64,000 bases of DNA from Siphonodentalium dalli (taxonomy: Eukaryota; Mollusca; Scaphopoda; Gadilida; Siphonodentaliidae), in assembly GCA_032622095.1 (NCBI GenBank), contig CP136068.1, positions 183,030,796 to 183,094,795 of the forward strand, in the 5' to 3' direction. Position numbers and translations under genes: made by a program. This document shows positions 1 through 13,135 of the stretch, piece by piece. Within the stretch, counting starts at the first letter, position 1. Each line of letters begins with the position of its first letter. Below the pieces are notes generated by a model, which saw only the letters and a list, made by a program, of their open reading frames with translations, was not told where the DNA came from and ran no database searches.

Positions 1-3000
1 CCTTGATGGGGCCTTAATATGGTGAACTCCAAATTGGAGCCTGTGCAGTGAAAACCTAAGTAAATTATATATATGTCATGTACAGATGCAGGACTCTCCA
101 TATATGTCCCAATGTCCATATAATATGTCCAGAACCCAGATATTTAGACTCATACCCATTTCCCTTGATGGGCCCTTAAAATGGTGAACCCCAAATTGGA
201 GCCCGGGCAGTGAAAACCTAAGTAAATTATATATTAGGCATGTACATATGCAGGACTGTCCATATATGTCCCAATGTCCATATAATATGTCCAGAACCCA
301 GATATTTAGACTCATACCCATTTCCCTTGATGGGCCCTTAAAATGGTGAACTCCAAATTGGAGCCTGTGCAGTGAAAACCTAAGTAAATTATATATTAGG
401 CATGTACATATGCAGGACTGTCCATATATGTCCCAATGTCCATATAATATGTCCAGAATCCAGATATTTAGACTCATACCCATTTTCCTTGATGGGCCAT
501 TAAAATGGTGAACCCCAAATTGGAGCCCGTGCCGTGCAAACCTAAGTAAATTATATATATATCATGTACAGTTGCAGGACTGTCCATATATGTCCCAACG
601 TCCATATAACATTCACAGAATCCAGATATTTAGACTCATACCCATTTTCCTTGATGGGCCCTTAAAATGGTGAATCCCAAATTGGAGCCCGCGTGCAGTG
701 AAAACCTAAGTAAATTATATATATGTCATGTACAGATGCAGGAATGTCCATATATGTTCCAATGTCCATATAATATGTCCAGAATCCAGATATTTAGACT
801 CATACCCATTTCACTTGATGGGCCCTTAATATGGTGAACCCCAAATTGGAGCCCGTGCAGTGAAAACCTAAGTAAATTATATATATGTCATGTACAGATG
901 CAGGACTGTCCATATATGTCCCAATGTCCATATAATATGTCCAGAATACAGATATTTAGACTCATACCCATTTCCCTTGATGGGCCCTTAAAATGGTGAA
1001 CCCCAAATTGGAGCCCGTGCAGTGAAAACCTAAGCAAATTATATATTAGGCATGTACATATGCAGGACTGTCCATATATGTCCCGATGTCCATATAATAT
1101 GTCCAGAATCCAGATATTTAGACTCATACCCATTTCCCTTGATGGGCCCTTAATATGGTGAACCCCAAATTGGAGCCCGTGCAGTGAAAACCTAAGTAAA
1201 TTATATATTAGGCATGTACATATGCAGGACTGTCCATATATGTCCCAATGTCCATATAATATGTCCAGAACCCAGATATTTAGACTCATATCCATTTCCC
1301 TTGATGGGCCCTTAAAATGGTGAACCCCAAATTGGAGCCCGTGCAGTGAAAACCTAAGTAAATTATATATTAGGCTTGTACATATGCAGGACTGTCCATA
1401 TATGTCCCAATGTCCATATAATATGTCCAGAATCCAGATATTTAGACTCATACCCATTTTCCTTGATGGGCCATTAAAATGGTGAACCCCAAATTGGAGC
1501 CCGTGCAGTGAAAACCTAAGTAAATTATATATATGTCATGTACAGATGCAGGACTGTCCATATATGTTCCAATGTCCATATAATATGTCCAGAATCCAGA
1601 TATTTAGACTCATACCCATTTCACTTGATGGGCCCTTAAAATGGTGAACCCCAAATTGGAGCCCATACAGTGAAAACCTAAGTAAATTATATATTAGGCA
1701 TGTACAGATGCAGGGCGATCCATATATATCCCAACGTCCATATAATATATCCAGAATCCAGATATTTAGACTCATACCCATTTCCTTGATGGGCCCTTAA
1801 TATGGTGAACCCCAAATTGGAGCCCGTGCAGTGAAAACCTAAGTAAATTATATGTATGTCATGTACAGATGCAGGACTGTCCATATATGTCCCAATGTCC
1901 AAATAATATGTCCAGAACCCAGATATTTAGACTCATATCCATTTCCCTTGATGGGCCCTTAAAATGGTGAACCCTAAATTGGAGCCCGTGCAGTGAAAAC
2001 CTAAGTAAATTATATATTAGGCATGTACATATGCAGGACTGTCCATATATGTCCCAATGTCCATATAATATGTCCAGAATCCAGATATTTAGACTCATAC
2101 CCATTTTCCTTGATGGGCCATTAAAATGGTGAACCCCAAATTGGAGCCCGTGCAGTGAAAACCTAAGTAAATTATATATATGTCATGTACAGATGCAGGA
2201 CTGTCCATATATGTTCCAATGTCCATATAATATGTCCAGAATCCAGATATTTAGACTCATACCCATTTCACTTGATGGGCCCTTAAAATGGTGAACCCCA
2301 AATTGGAGCCCATACAGTGAAAACCTAAGTAAATTATATATTAGGCATGTACAGATGCAGGGCGATCCATATATATCCCAACGTCCATATAATATATCCA
2401 GAATCCAGATATTTAGACTCATACCCATTTTCCTTGATGGGCCCTTAATATGGTGAAGCCCAAATTGGAGCCCGTGCAGTGAAAACCTAAGTAAATTATA
2501 TATATGTCATGAACAGTTGCAGGACTGCACATATATGTCCCAACGTCCATATTACATTCACAGAATCCAGATATTTAGACTCATACCCATTTCCCTTGAT
2601 GGGCCCTTAATATGGTGAACTCCAAATTGGAGCCTGTGCAGTGAAAACCTAAGTAAATTATATATATGTCATGTACAGATGCAGGACTCTCCATATATGT
2701 CCCAATGTCCATATAATATGTCCAGAACCCAGATATTTAGACTCATACCCATTTCCCTTGATGGGCCCTTAAAATGGTGAACCCCAAATTGGAGCCCGGG
2801 CAGTGAAAACCTAAGTAAATTATATATTAGGCATGTACATATGCAGGACTGTCCATATATGTCCCAATGTCCATATAATATGTCCAGAACCCAGATATTT
2901 AGACTCATACCCATTTCCCTTGATGGGCCCTTAAAATGGTGAACTCCAAATTGGAGCCCGTGCAGTGAAAACCTAAGTAAATTATATATTAGGCATGTAC

Positions 3001-6000
3001 ATATGCAGGACTGTCCATATATGTCCCAATGTCCATATAATATGTCCAGAATCCAGATATTTAGACTCATACCCATTTTCCTTGATGGGCCATTAAAATG
3101 GTGAACCCCAAATTGGAGCCCGTGCCGTGCAAACCTAAGTAAATTATATATATATCATGTACAGTTGCAGGACTGTCCATATATGTCCCAACGTCCATAT
3201 AACATTCACAGAATCCAGATATTTAGACTCATACCCATTTTCCTTGATGGGCCCTTAAAATGGTGAATCCCAAATTGGAGCCCGTGCAGTGAAAAGCTAA
3301 GTAAATTATATATATGTCATGTACAGATGCAGGAATGTCCATATATGTTCCAATGTCCATATAATATGTCCAGAATCCAGATATTTAGACTCATACCCAT
3401 TTCACTTGATGGGCCCTTAAAATGGTGAACCCCAAATTGGAGCCCATACAGTGAAAACCTAAGTAAATTATATATTAGGCATGTACAGATGCAGGGCGAT
3501 CCATATATATCCCAACGTCCATATAATATATCCAGAATCCAGATATTTAGACTCATACCCATTTTCCTTGATGGGCCCTTAATATGGTGAACCCCAAATT
3601 GGAGCCCGTGCAGTGAAAACCTAAGTAAATTATATGTATGTCATGTACAGATGCAGGACTGTCCATATATGTCCCAACGTCCATATAATATGTCCAGAAT
3701 CCAGATATTTAGACTCATACCCATTTCCCTTGATGGGCCCTTAAAATGGTGAACCCCAAATTGGAGCCTGTGCAGTGAAAACCTAAGTAAATTATATATA
3801 TGTCATGAACAGTTGCAGGACTGCACATATATGTCCCAACGTCCATATTACATTAACAGAATCCAGATATTTAGACTCATACCCATTTTCCTTGATGGGC
3901 CTTTAATATGGTGAACCCCAAATTGGAGCCCGTGCAGTGATAACCTAAGCAAATTATATATTAGGCATGTACAGATGCAGGACTCTCCATATATGTCCCA
4001 ACGTCCATATAATATGTCCAGAATCCAGATATTTAGACTCATACCCATTTTCCTTGAGGGGCCCTTAATATGGTGAACCCCAAATTGGAGCCCGTGCAGT
4101 GAAAACCTAAGTAAATTATATATATGTCATGTACAGATGCAGGACTGTCCATATATGTCCCAATGTCCATATAATATGTCCAGAATACAGATATTTAGAC
4201 TCATACCCATTTCCCTTGATGGGCCCTTAAAATGGTGAACCCCAAATTGGAGCCCGTGCAGTGAAAACCTAAGCAAATTATATATTAGGCATGTACATAT
4301 GCAGGACTGTCCATATATGTCCCAATGTCCATATAATATGTCCAGAATCCAGATATTTAGACTCATACCCATTTCCCTTGATGGGCCCTTAATATGGTGA
4401 ACTCCAAATTGGAGCCTGTGCAGTGAAAACCTAAGTAAATTATATATATGGCATGTACAGATGCAGGACTCTCCATATATGTGGCATTGTCCATATAATA
4501 TGTCCAGAACCCAGATATTTAGACTCATACCCATTTCCCTTGATGGGCCCTTAAAATGGTGAACCCCAAATTGGAGCCCGGGCAGTGAAAACCTAAGTAA
4601 ATTATATATTAGGCATGTACATATGCAGTACTGTCCATATATGTCCCAATGCCCATATAATATGTCCAGAATCCAGATATTTAGACTCATACCCATTTTC
4701 CTTGATGGGCCATTAAAATGGTGAACCCCAAATTGGAGCCCGTGCCGTGCAAACCTAAGTAAATTATATATATATCATGTACAGTTGCAGGACTGTCCAT
4801 ATATGTCCCAACGTCCATATAACATTCACAGAATCCAGATATTTAGACTCATACCCATTTTCCTTGATGGGCCCTTAAAATGGTGAATCCCAAATTGGAG
4901 CCCGTGCAGTGAAAACCTAAGTAAATTATATATATGTCATGTACAGATGCAGGAATGTCCATATATGTTCCAATGTCCATATAATATGTCCAGAATCCAG
5001 ATATTTAGACTCATACCCATTTCACTAGATGGGCCCTTAAAATGGTGAACCCCAAATTGGAGCCCATACAGTGAAAACCTAAGTAAATTATATATTAGGC
5101 ATGTACAGATGCAGGGCGATCCATATATATCCCAACGTCCATATAATATATCCAGAATCCAGATATTTAGACTCATACCCATTTCCTTGATGGGCCCTTA
5201 ATATGGTGAACCCCAAATTGGAGCCCGTGCAGTGAAAACCTAAGTAAATTATATGTATGTCATATACAGATGCAGGACTGTCCATATATGTCCCAATGTC
5301 CATATAATATGTCCAGAATACAGATATTTAGACTCATACCCATTTCCCTTGATGGGCCCTTAATATGGTGAACCCCAAATTGGAGCCCGTGCAGTGAAAA
5401 CCTAAGTAAATTATATATATGTCATGTACAGATGCAGGACTGTCCATATATGTCCCAATGTCCATATAATATGTCCAGAATACAGATATTTAGACTCATA
5501 CCCATTTCCCTTGATGGGCCCTTAAAATGGTGAACCCCAAATTGGAGCCCGTGCAGTGAAAACCTAAGCAAATTATATATTAGGCATGTACATATGCAGG
5601 ACTGTCCATATATGTCCCGATGTCCATATAATATGTCCAGAATCCAGATATTTAGACTCATACCCATTTCCCTTGATGGGCCCTTAATATGGTGAACCCC
5701 AAATTGGAACCCGTGCAGTGAAAACCTAAGTAAATTATATATTAGGCATGTACATATGCAGGACTGTCCATATATGTCCCAATGTCCATATAATATGTCC
5801 AGAACCCAGATATTTAGACTCATATCCATTTCCCTTGATGGGCCCTTAAAATGGTGAACCCCAAATTGGAGCCTGTGCAGTGAAAACCTAAGTAAATTAT
5901 ATATATGTCATGAACAGTTGCAGGACTGCACATATATGTCCCAACGTCCATATTACATTAACAGAATCCAGATATTTAGACTCATACCCATTTTCCTTGA

Positions 6001-9000
6001 TGGGCCTTTAATATGGTGAACCCCAAATTGGAGCCCGTGCAGTGATAACCTAAGCAAATTATATATTAGGCATGTACAGATGCAGGACTCTCCATATATG
6101 TCCCAACGTCCATATAATATGTCCAGAATCCAGATATTTAGACTCATACCCATTTTCCTTGATGGGCCCTTAATATGGTGAACCCCAAATTGGAGCCCGT
6201 GCAGTGAAAACCTAAGTAAATTATATATATGTCATGTACAGATGCAGGACTGTCCATATATGTCCCAATGTCCATATAATATGTCCAGAATACAGATATT
6301 TAGACTCATACCCATTTCCCTTGATGGGCCCTTAAAATGGTGAACCCCAAATTGGAGCCCGTGCAGTGAAAACCTAAGCAAATTATATATTAGGCATGTA
6401 CATATGCAGGACTGTCCATATATGTCCCAATGTCCATATAATATGTCCAGAATCCAGATATTTAGACTCATACCCATTTCCCTTGATGGGCCCTTAATAT
6501 GGTGAACCCCAAATTGGAACCCGTGCAGTGAAAACCTAAGTAAATTATATATTAGGCATGTACATATGCAGGACTGTCCATATATGTCCCAATGTCCATA
6601 TAATATGTCCAGAACCCAGATATTTAGACTCATACCCATTTCCCTTGATGGGCCCTTAAAATGGTGAACCCCAAATTGGAGCCTGTGCAGTGAAAACCTA
6701 AGTAAATTATATATATGTCATGAACAGTTGCAGGACTGCACATATATGTCCCAACGTCCATATTACATTAACAGAATCCAGATATTTAGACTCATACCCA
6801 TTTTCCTTGATGGGCCTTTAATATGGTGAACCCCAAATTGGAGCCCGTGCAGTGATAACCTAAGCAAATTATATATTAGGCATGTACAGATGCAGGACTC
6901 TCCATATATGTCCCAACGTCCATATAATATGTCCAGAATCCAGATATTTAGACTCATACCCATTTTCCTTGATGGGCCCTTAATATGGTGAACCCCAAAT
7001 TGGAGCCCGTGCAGTGAAAACCTAAGTAAATTATATATATGTCATGTACAGATGCAGGACTGTCCATATATGTCCCAATGTCCATATAATATGTCCAGAA
7101 TACAGATATTTAGACTCATACCCATTTCCCTTGATGGGCCCTTAAAATGGTGAACCCCAAATTGGAGCCCGTGCAGTGAAAACCTAAGCAAATTATATAT
7201 TAGGCATGTACATATGCAGGACTGTCCATATATGTCCCAATGTCCATATAATATGTCCAGAATCCAGATATTTAGACTCATACCCATTTCCCTTGATGGG
7301 CCCTTAATATGGTGAACTCCAAATTGGAGCCTGTGCAGTGAAAACCTAAGTAAATTATATATATGGCATGTACAGATGCAGGACTCTCCATATATGTGGC
7401 ATTGTCCATATAATATGTCCAGAACCCAGATATTTAGACTCATACCCATTTCCCTTGATGGGCCCTTAAAATGGTGAACCCCAAATTGGAGCCCGGGCAG
7501 TGAAAACCTAAGTAAATTATATATTAGGCATGTACATATGCAGTACTGTCCATATATGTCCCAATGCCCATATAATATGTCCAGAATCCAGATATTTAGA
7601 CTCATACCCATTTTCCTTGATGGGCCATTAAAATGGTGAACCCCAAATTGGAGCCCGTGCCGTGCAAACCTAAGTAAATTATATATATATCATGTACAGT
7701 TGCAGGACTGTCCATATATGTCCCAACGTCCATATAACATTCACAGAATCCAGATATTTAGACTCATACCCATTTTCCTTGATGGGCCCTTAAAATGGTG
7801 AATCCCAAATTGGAGCCCGTGCAGTGAAAACCTAAGTAAATTATATATATGTCATGTACAGATGCAGGAATGTCCATATATGTTCCAATGTCCATATAAT
7901 ATGTCCAGAATCCAGATATTTAGACTCATACCCATTTCACTAGATGGGCCCTTAAAATGGTGAACCCCAAATTGGAGCCCATACAGTGAAAACCTAAGTA
8001 AATTATATATTAGGCATGTACAGATGCAGGGCGATCCATATATATCCCAACGTCCATATAATATATCCAGAATCCAGATATTTAGACTCATACCCATTTC
8101 CTTGATGGGCCCTTAATATGGTGAACCCCAAATTGGAGCCCGTGCAGTGAAAACCTAAGTAAATTATATGTATGTCATATACAGATGCAGGACTGTCCAT
8201 ATATGTCCCAATGTCCATATAATATGTCCAGAATACAGATATTTAGACTCATACCCATTTCCCTTGATGGGCCCTTAATATGGTGAACCCCAAATTGGAG
8301 CCCGTGCAGTGAAAACCTAAGTAAATTATATATATGTCATGTACAGATGCAGGACTGTCCATATATGTCCCAATGTCCATATAATATGTCCAGAATACAG
8401 ATATTTAGACTCATACCCATTTCCCTTGATGGGCCCTTAAAATGGTGAACCCCAAATTGGAGCCCGTGCAGTGAAAACCTAAGCAAATTATATATTAGGC
8501 ATGTACATATGCAGGACTGTCCATATATGTCCCGATGTCCATATAATATGTCCAGAATCCAGATATTTAGACTCATACCCATTTCCCTTGATGGGCCCTT
8601 AATATGGTGAACCCCAAATTGGAACCCGTGCAGTGAAAACCTAAGTAAATTATATATTAGGCATGTACATATGCAGGACTGTCCATATATGTCCCAATGT
8701 CCATATAATATGTCCAGAACCCAGATATTTAGACTCATATCCATTTCCCTTGATGGGCCCTTAAAATGGTGAACCCTAAATTGGAGCCCGTGCAGTGAAA
8801 ACCTAAGTAAATTATATATTAGGCATGTACATATGCAGGACTGTCCATATATGTCCCAATGTCCATATAATATGTCCAGAATCCAGATATTTAGACTCAT
8901 ACCCATTTTCCTTGATGGGCCATTAAAATGGTGAACCCCAAATTGGAGCCCGTGCAGTGAAAACCTAAGTAAATTATATATATGTCATGTACAGATGCAG

Positions 9001-10690
9001 GACTGTCCATATATGTTCCAATGTCCATATAATATGTCCAGAATCCAGATATTTAGACTCATACCCATTTCACTTGATGGGCCCTTAAAATGGTGAACCC
9101 CAAATTGGAGCCCATACAGTGAAAACCTAAGTAAATTATATATTAGGCATGTACAGATGCAGGGCGATCCATATATATTCCAACGTCCATATAATATATC
9201 CAGAATCCAGATATTTAGACTCATACCCATTTTCCTTGATGGGCCCTTAATATGGTGAAGCCCAAATTGGAGCCCGTGCAGTGAAAACCTAAGTAAATTA
9301 TATATATGTCATGAACAGTTGCAGGACTGCACATATATGTCCCAACGTCCATATTACATTCACAGAATCCAGATATTTAGACTCATACCCATTTCCCTTG
9401 ATGGGCCCTTAATATGGTGAACTCCAAATTGGAGCCTGTGCAGTGAAAACCTAAGTAAATTATATATATGTCATGTACAGATGCAGGACTCTCCATATAT
9501 GTCCCAATGTCCATATAATATGTCCAGAACCCAGATATTTAGACTCATACCCATTTCCCTTGATGGGCCCTTAAAATGGTGAACCCCAAATTGGAGCCCG
9601 GGCAGTGAAAACCTAAGTAAATTATATATTAGGCATGTACATATGCAGGACTGTCCATATATGTCCCAATGTCCATATAATATGTCCAGAACCCAGATAT
9701 TTAGACTCATACCCATTTCCCTTGATGGGCCCTTAAAATGGTGAACTCCAAATTGGAGCCCGTGCAGTGAAAACCTAAGTAAATTATATATTAGGCATGT
9801 ACATATGCAGGACTGTCCATATATGTCCCAATGTCCATATAATATGTCCAGAATCCAGATATTTAGACTCATACCCATTTTCCTTGATGGGTCCTTAAAA
9901 TGGTGAACCCCAAATTGGAGCCCGTGCAGTGAAAACCTAAGTAAATTATATATATGTCATGTACAGATGCAGGACTGTCCATATATGTTCCAATGTCCAT
10001 ATAATATGTCCAGAATCCAGATATTTAGACTCATACCCATTTCACTTGATGGGCCCTTAAAATGTTGAACCCCAAATTGGAGCCCATACAGTGAAAACCT
10101 AAATAAATTATATATTAGGCATGTACAGATGCAGGGCGATCCATATATATCCCAACGTCCATATAATATATCCAGAATCCAGATATTTAGACCCATACCC
10201 ATTTTCCTTGATGGGCCCTTAATATGGTGAACCCCAAATTGGAGCCCGTGCAGTGAAAACCTAAGTAAATTATATGTATGTCATGTACAGATGCAGGACT
10301 CTCCATATATGTCCCAACGTCCATATAATATGTCCAGAATCCAGATATTTAGACTCATACCCATTTCCCTTGATGGGCCCTTAAAATGGTGAACCCCAAA
10401 TTAGAGCCCGTGCAGTGAAAACCTAAGTAAATTATATATATGTCATGTACAGTTGCAGGACTGTCCATATATGTCCCAACGTCCATATTACATTCACAGA
10501 ATCCAGATATTTAGACTCATACCCATTTTCCTTGATGGGCCCTTAATATGGTGAACCCCAAATTGGAGCCCGTGCTGTGAAACCCTAAGTAAATTATATA
10601 TTAGGCATGTACAGAAGCAGGACGATCCATATATGTCCCAACGTCCATATTATATTACCAGAATCCATATATTTAGACTCATACCCATCT
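1..10690. repeat. 162-bp satellite array, about 66 monomers
   Basis: Head-to-tail monomers of 162 bp fill this stretch and continue off the left edge. Each holds the landmarks TTGATGGGCCCTTAA, CCAAATTGGAGCCC, GTGCAGTGAAAACCTAAG and CCAGATATTTAGACTCAT. Two main monomer types differ at one spot (TATATATGTCATG versus TATATTAGGCATG) and alternate irregularly. Because 162 is 54 codons, the minus strand stays open over up to 3.5 monomers, which gives repetitive 81-189 codon ORFs. I treat these as by-products of the period, since they begin and end wherever a monomer carries a one-base indel or a stop. The last monomers (10.4-10.69 kb) are the most diverged, as expected at the edge of an array homogenised by unequal exchange. 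Confidence 0.97.
6615..8755. repeat. Higher-order duplication inside the 162-bp satellite
   Basis: This block repeats positions about 3700-5840 at an offset of 2915 bp (18 monomers less one base). The rare variants shared by both blocks include a GTGGCATTG substitution, a CCATACAGTG monomer and a CACTAGATGG variant. One difference is GAGGGGCCC at about 4036 against GATGGGCCC. Shorter offsets also occur: 810 bp (five monomers) between about 5.95 and 6.76 kb. Longer ones are about 6802 bp (2.0-3.1 kb against 8.8-9.9 kb) and 7449 bp (0.9-1.8 kb against 8.3-9.2 kb). Exact ends need a dot plot. Confidence 0.85.
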
Positions 10691-10779
10691 GAATTGTAAA
10701 GGTACTTATTGTTGAATCATAGCATGTAACATATTGTGGGGATGACCTCGTTGCTCTCTGTTCCTCTCCGCACTCTCGC

Positions 10780-11295
10780 GCGCTCTCTGTCTCTCTTTCT
10801 CCCTCTCTATATCTCCCGTTCTTTCGTTAGTCCATGAGTCGCCGAGAGTGCAGATGTACATACAAATCGACCGGGATTTGAATCCGGGTCATTTGCTGTT
10901 GCCTATTTGAACACGGGTCATCTAAGGACACTGGTCAATGTTTATTAATTAGTTTGTCGCGTAATTGAAAGCTATGAGATAACGGGATTAAGGTGTCTGG
11001 ACCTTATATAAACACACACCAATAAACAATGACCCCCTTTCTCTCTCTGTCTCGGGTCTCTGCCCCTATCTCTCATACTATCTCTCTCCCATAGTCTGTC
11101 TCCCTCGCCCCCTTCTTTCATCATTCCCTGATCGTTTAGAGCGCAGATGCACGTACAGCTCGCATTGGTTCGTGTTATTCTCGATTAAATATTTTAAAAT
11201 TTAATGTTTATTAATTAGTTTGTCGCGTAATTGAGAGCTATGAGATAAAGGGATTAAGGTGTCTGGACCAATTCCAATAAACAATGACCCCCTTT

Positions 11296-11373
<78 letters not shown>

Positions 11374-11735
11374 CCCTCTCTCTCTCTCTCTCGTTCTTTC
11401 AACATCCCCTGATCGTTCGGAGCGCATTGGTTCGTGTCATTCTCGATTAACTATTTGAAAATCGGGTTATCTAAGGACACTAATCAGTGTGTACTAATTA
11501 GTTTGTCTCGTAACTGAGAGCTGTGATATAAAGGGATTAAGATGTATGGGCCTTGTATAAACACTTATAATACACACTGAGTCCGCGTGGGCCATGCCTG
11601 CATATACCCAATCTCTATCTCTCTCCCACTCTTCCTCTTTTCGCCTCTCTCTCTCTCTCCACCTCTCTATCGCTCCTTCGTTTGTCCCTTTAGAGTGCAC
11701 TTTAGAGTGCAGATGTACATACACGCATATCGATA
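10780..11735 (+). repeat. CT-rich ~280-bp tandem repeat (arm region)
   Basis: Three direct copies of one unit are visible. Each contains a CT-rich tract, then a GATCGTT(T/C)(A/G)GAGCGCA-like stretch, TTCTCGATTAA, TTTATTAATTAGTTTGTCGCG and GAGATAA(A/C)GGGATTAAG. The landmark AGTTTGTC recurs near 10.95, 11.22 and 11.50 kb. A fourth copy lies inverted at 12.84-13.13 kb. The unit is not obviously coding. Confidence 0.85.
11299..11395. repeat. (CT)n microsatellite
   Basis: An almost pure CT dinucleotide run of about 48 repeats, broken once by a run of C. It lies inside the second unit of the CT-rich ~280-bp repeat. An in-frame Leu-Ser ORF across it is an artefact. Confidence 0.97.
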
Positions 11736-11739
11736 TTAT

Positions 11740-12076
11740 TCAAATCCGGAAATACGTGAGTCTTGTCCAAATGCAGGAGGTCCAGATATGTCCCAACATC
11801 CATATTATATGCCAGAATCCAACGATATAGGCGCATACCCATTTATTTTATAATGGACCCTTAAAATGGTGCACCCCAAATTTGAGCCCGTGCAGTGAAA
11901 ACATATGTCACCTATTCCTAAGTCATATCCAGATACAGGAGGGTCCAGATAAGTCCCAATATACATATTATATGCCAGAATCCAATGATATTGGCACATG
12001 CCGATTTTTGTTTATGGCCCCTTACAATTGAGAACCCCAAATTTGAGCCTGTGCAGTGAAAACCTGTGTCAACTAT
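11740..12076. repeat. Diverged relatives of the 162-bp satellite monomer
   Basis: About two monomer equivalents lie in the same orientation as the main array but strongly diverged. Recognisable matches are CCAGATATGTCCCAACATCC, ATATGCCAGAATCCAACGAT, CCAAATTTGAGCCCGTGCAG and GTGAAAAC. They sit between inverted CT/GA-rich arms, not in an array. The sequence resumes at 12724 after an insertion. I infer these are either the ancestor of the satellite or old escapees from it. Confidence 0.85.
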
Positions 12077-12723
12077 GGTGACACTCCACAGTTTCAACAG
12101 TTATGGGCCCAGAAATAGGGGGCACATAGATTCATTGAAATTTATCTGGATTATGATCCCAAACCATATAGACAATATATATATGCCTAAAATTAGTACA
12201 GAATATGCATTCAGAATTTGATACATAATTTCCATAATATATGGGCTATCAAGAGTTATGGCCCTTGATCTTTTGATCGAAAATGTGATTTTTATTAAAA
12301 AAATGACCAAAATAATGCATTTTCATACCCAAGAGGCACGAATACCAGATTTTTTCAAGCATGGTCACCTATGTTGGGTTAAAGGCATCTGGCTTCCAAC
12401 ATCAATGTGAAAAAATTTCAAACTTTCGCCGTTAAATTTCCCAGAAAATCAATTTTTAATGCAGATGACAAATTTTGGGTGCTAAACAATTTACCCAGTA
12501 TCTAGAGCCACTGTTTCGCAGAAAACGCTACTGCTGTCTATGGGTGGGGTCAAGGTCACTTGCACTAAATTTTTTCATCAGTCTAGAACACCTTCTAAAA
12601 TTACACAAATTCATATCCCACCTTGTCTCAATATACATACCACATGAATGGTGTCAGAAACCACTAGCACTTTATATCTATAAAATCACCCATACTGATC
12701 ATTCGAAACTGTGGAGTGTCACC
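12077..12723. mobile_element. 647-bp MITE with 19-bp terminal inverted repeats and TAT duplication
   Basis: The ends are GGTGACACTCCACAGTTTC (12077-12095) and its exact reverse complement (12705-12723). TAT stands on both sides. Removing the element and one TAT restores a satellite-like monomer: the flanks join as GTCAACTATACCTGAG, which aligns without gaps to GTCACCTATTCCTAAG in the neighbouring monomer near 11905. That paralogous empty site supports both the boundaries and the 3-bp target duplication. No transposase ORF is inside, so the element is non-autonomous. Its superfamily is unresolved. Confidence 0.88.
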
Positions 12724-12835
12724 TATACCTGAGTCATGTCCAGATGCAGGATGGTCCAGATATGTCCCAACATCCATAATATATGCCATGATCCAACGAT
12801 ATAGGCCCATAACAATTTTCTACATGATGCACACG
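12724..12835. repeat. Satellite-related monomer, continuation after MITE
   Basis: This resumes the monomer interrupted at 12076 (GAGTCATGTCCAGATGCAGG, then CCAGATATGTCCCAACATCC and GATCCAACGATATAGG). It ends where the inverted arm begins. Confidence 0.8.
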
Positions 12836-12839
12836 GACA

Positions 12840-13078
12840 CAGTGTTTATTAATAGGTGTTTATACAAGGCCCAGACATCTTAATCCCTTTATCTCACACC
12901 TCTCAATTACGAGACAAACTAATTAATACACACAGATCAGTGTCCCTAGATGACCGAATTTTCAAATAGGTAATCGAGAATAACACGAACCAATACGATT
13001 TGAACGTGCATCTGCGCTCTGGACGACCAGGGGGTGGTGGAAGAATGAGGGAGGGAGACAAGGAGACAGACAGAGAAC

Positions 13079-13112
<34 letters not shown>

Positions 13113-13135
13113 AGAGAGAGGGACCCTAGTCCCAA
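12840..13135 (-). repeat. Inverted copy of the CT/GA-rich arm
   Basis: This is the reverse complement of the 11.45-11.74 kb unit: GTGTTTATACAAGGCCCAGA, CATCTTAATCCCTTTATCTC, GACAAACTAATTAAT and TCGAGAATAACACGAACCAA, ending in a GA run at 13083-13128. Together with the direct arms it frames the satellite-related core as an inverted-repeat structure. The GA run directly abuts the second satellite. Confidence 0.85.

Noticed and set aside
76-10202. Many minus-strand ORFs of 66-189 codons with repeated MGMSLNIWILDILYGHW
   Set aside because: They follow the 162-bp satellite period (54 codons) and stop at monomer indels. No independent coding evidence exists.
10861-10890. tRNA T-arm-like CCGGGATTTGAATCCGGG
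   Set aside because: It matches a B-box stem-loop, but no acceptor, D or anticodon arm can be built around it.
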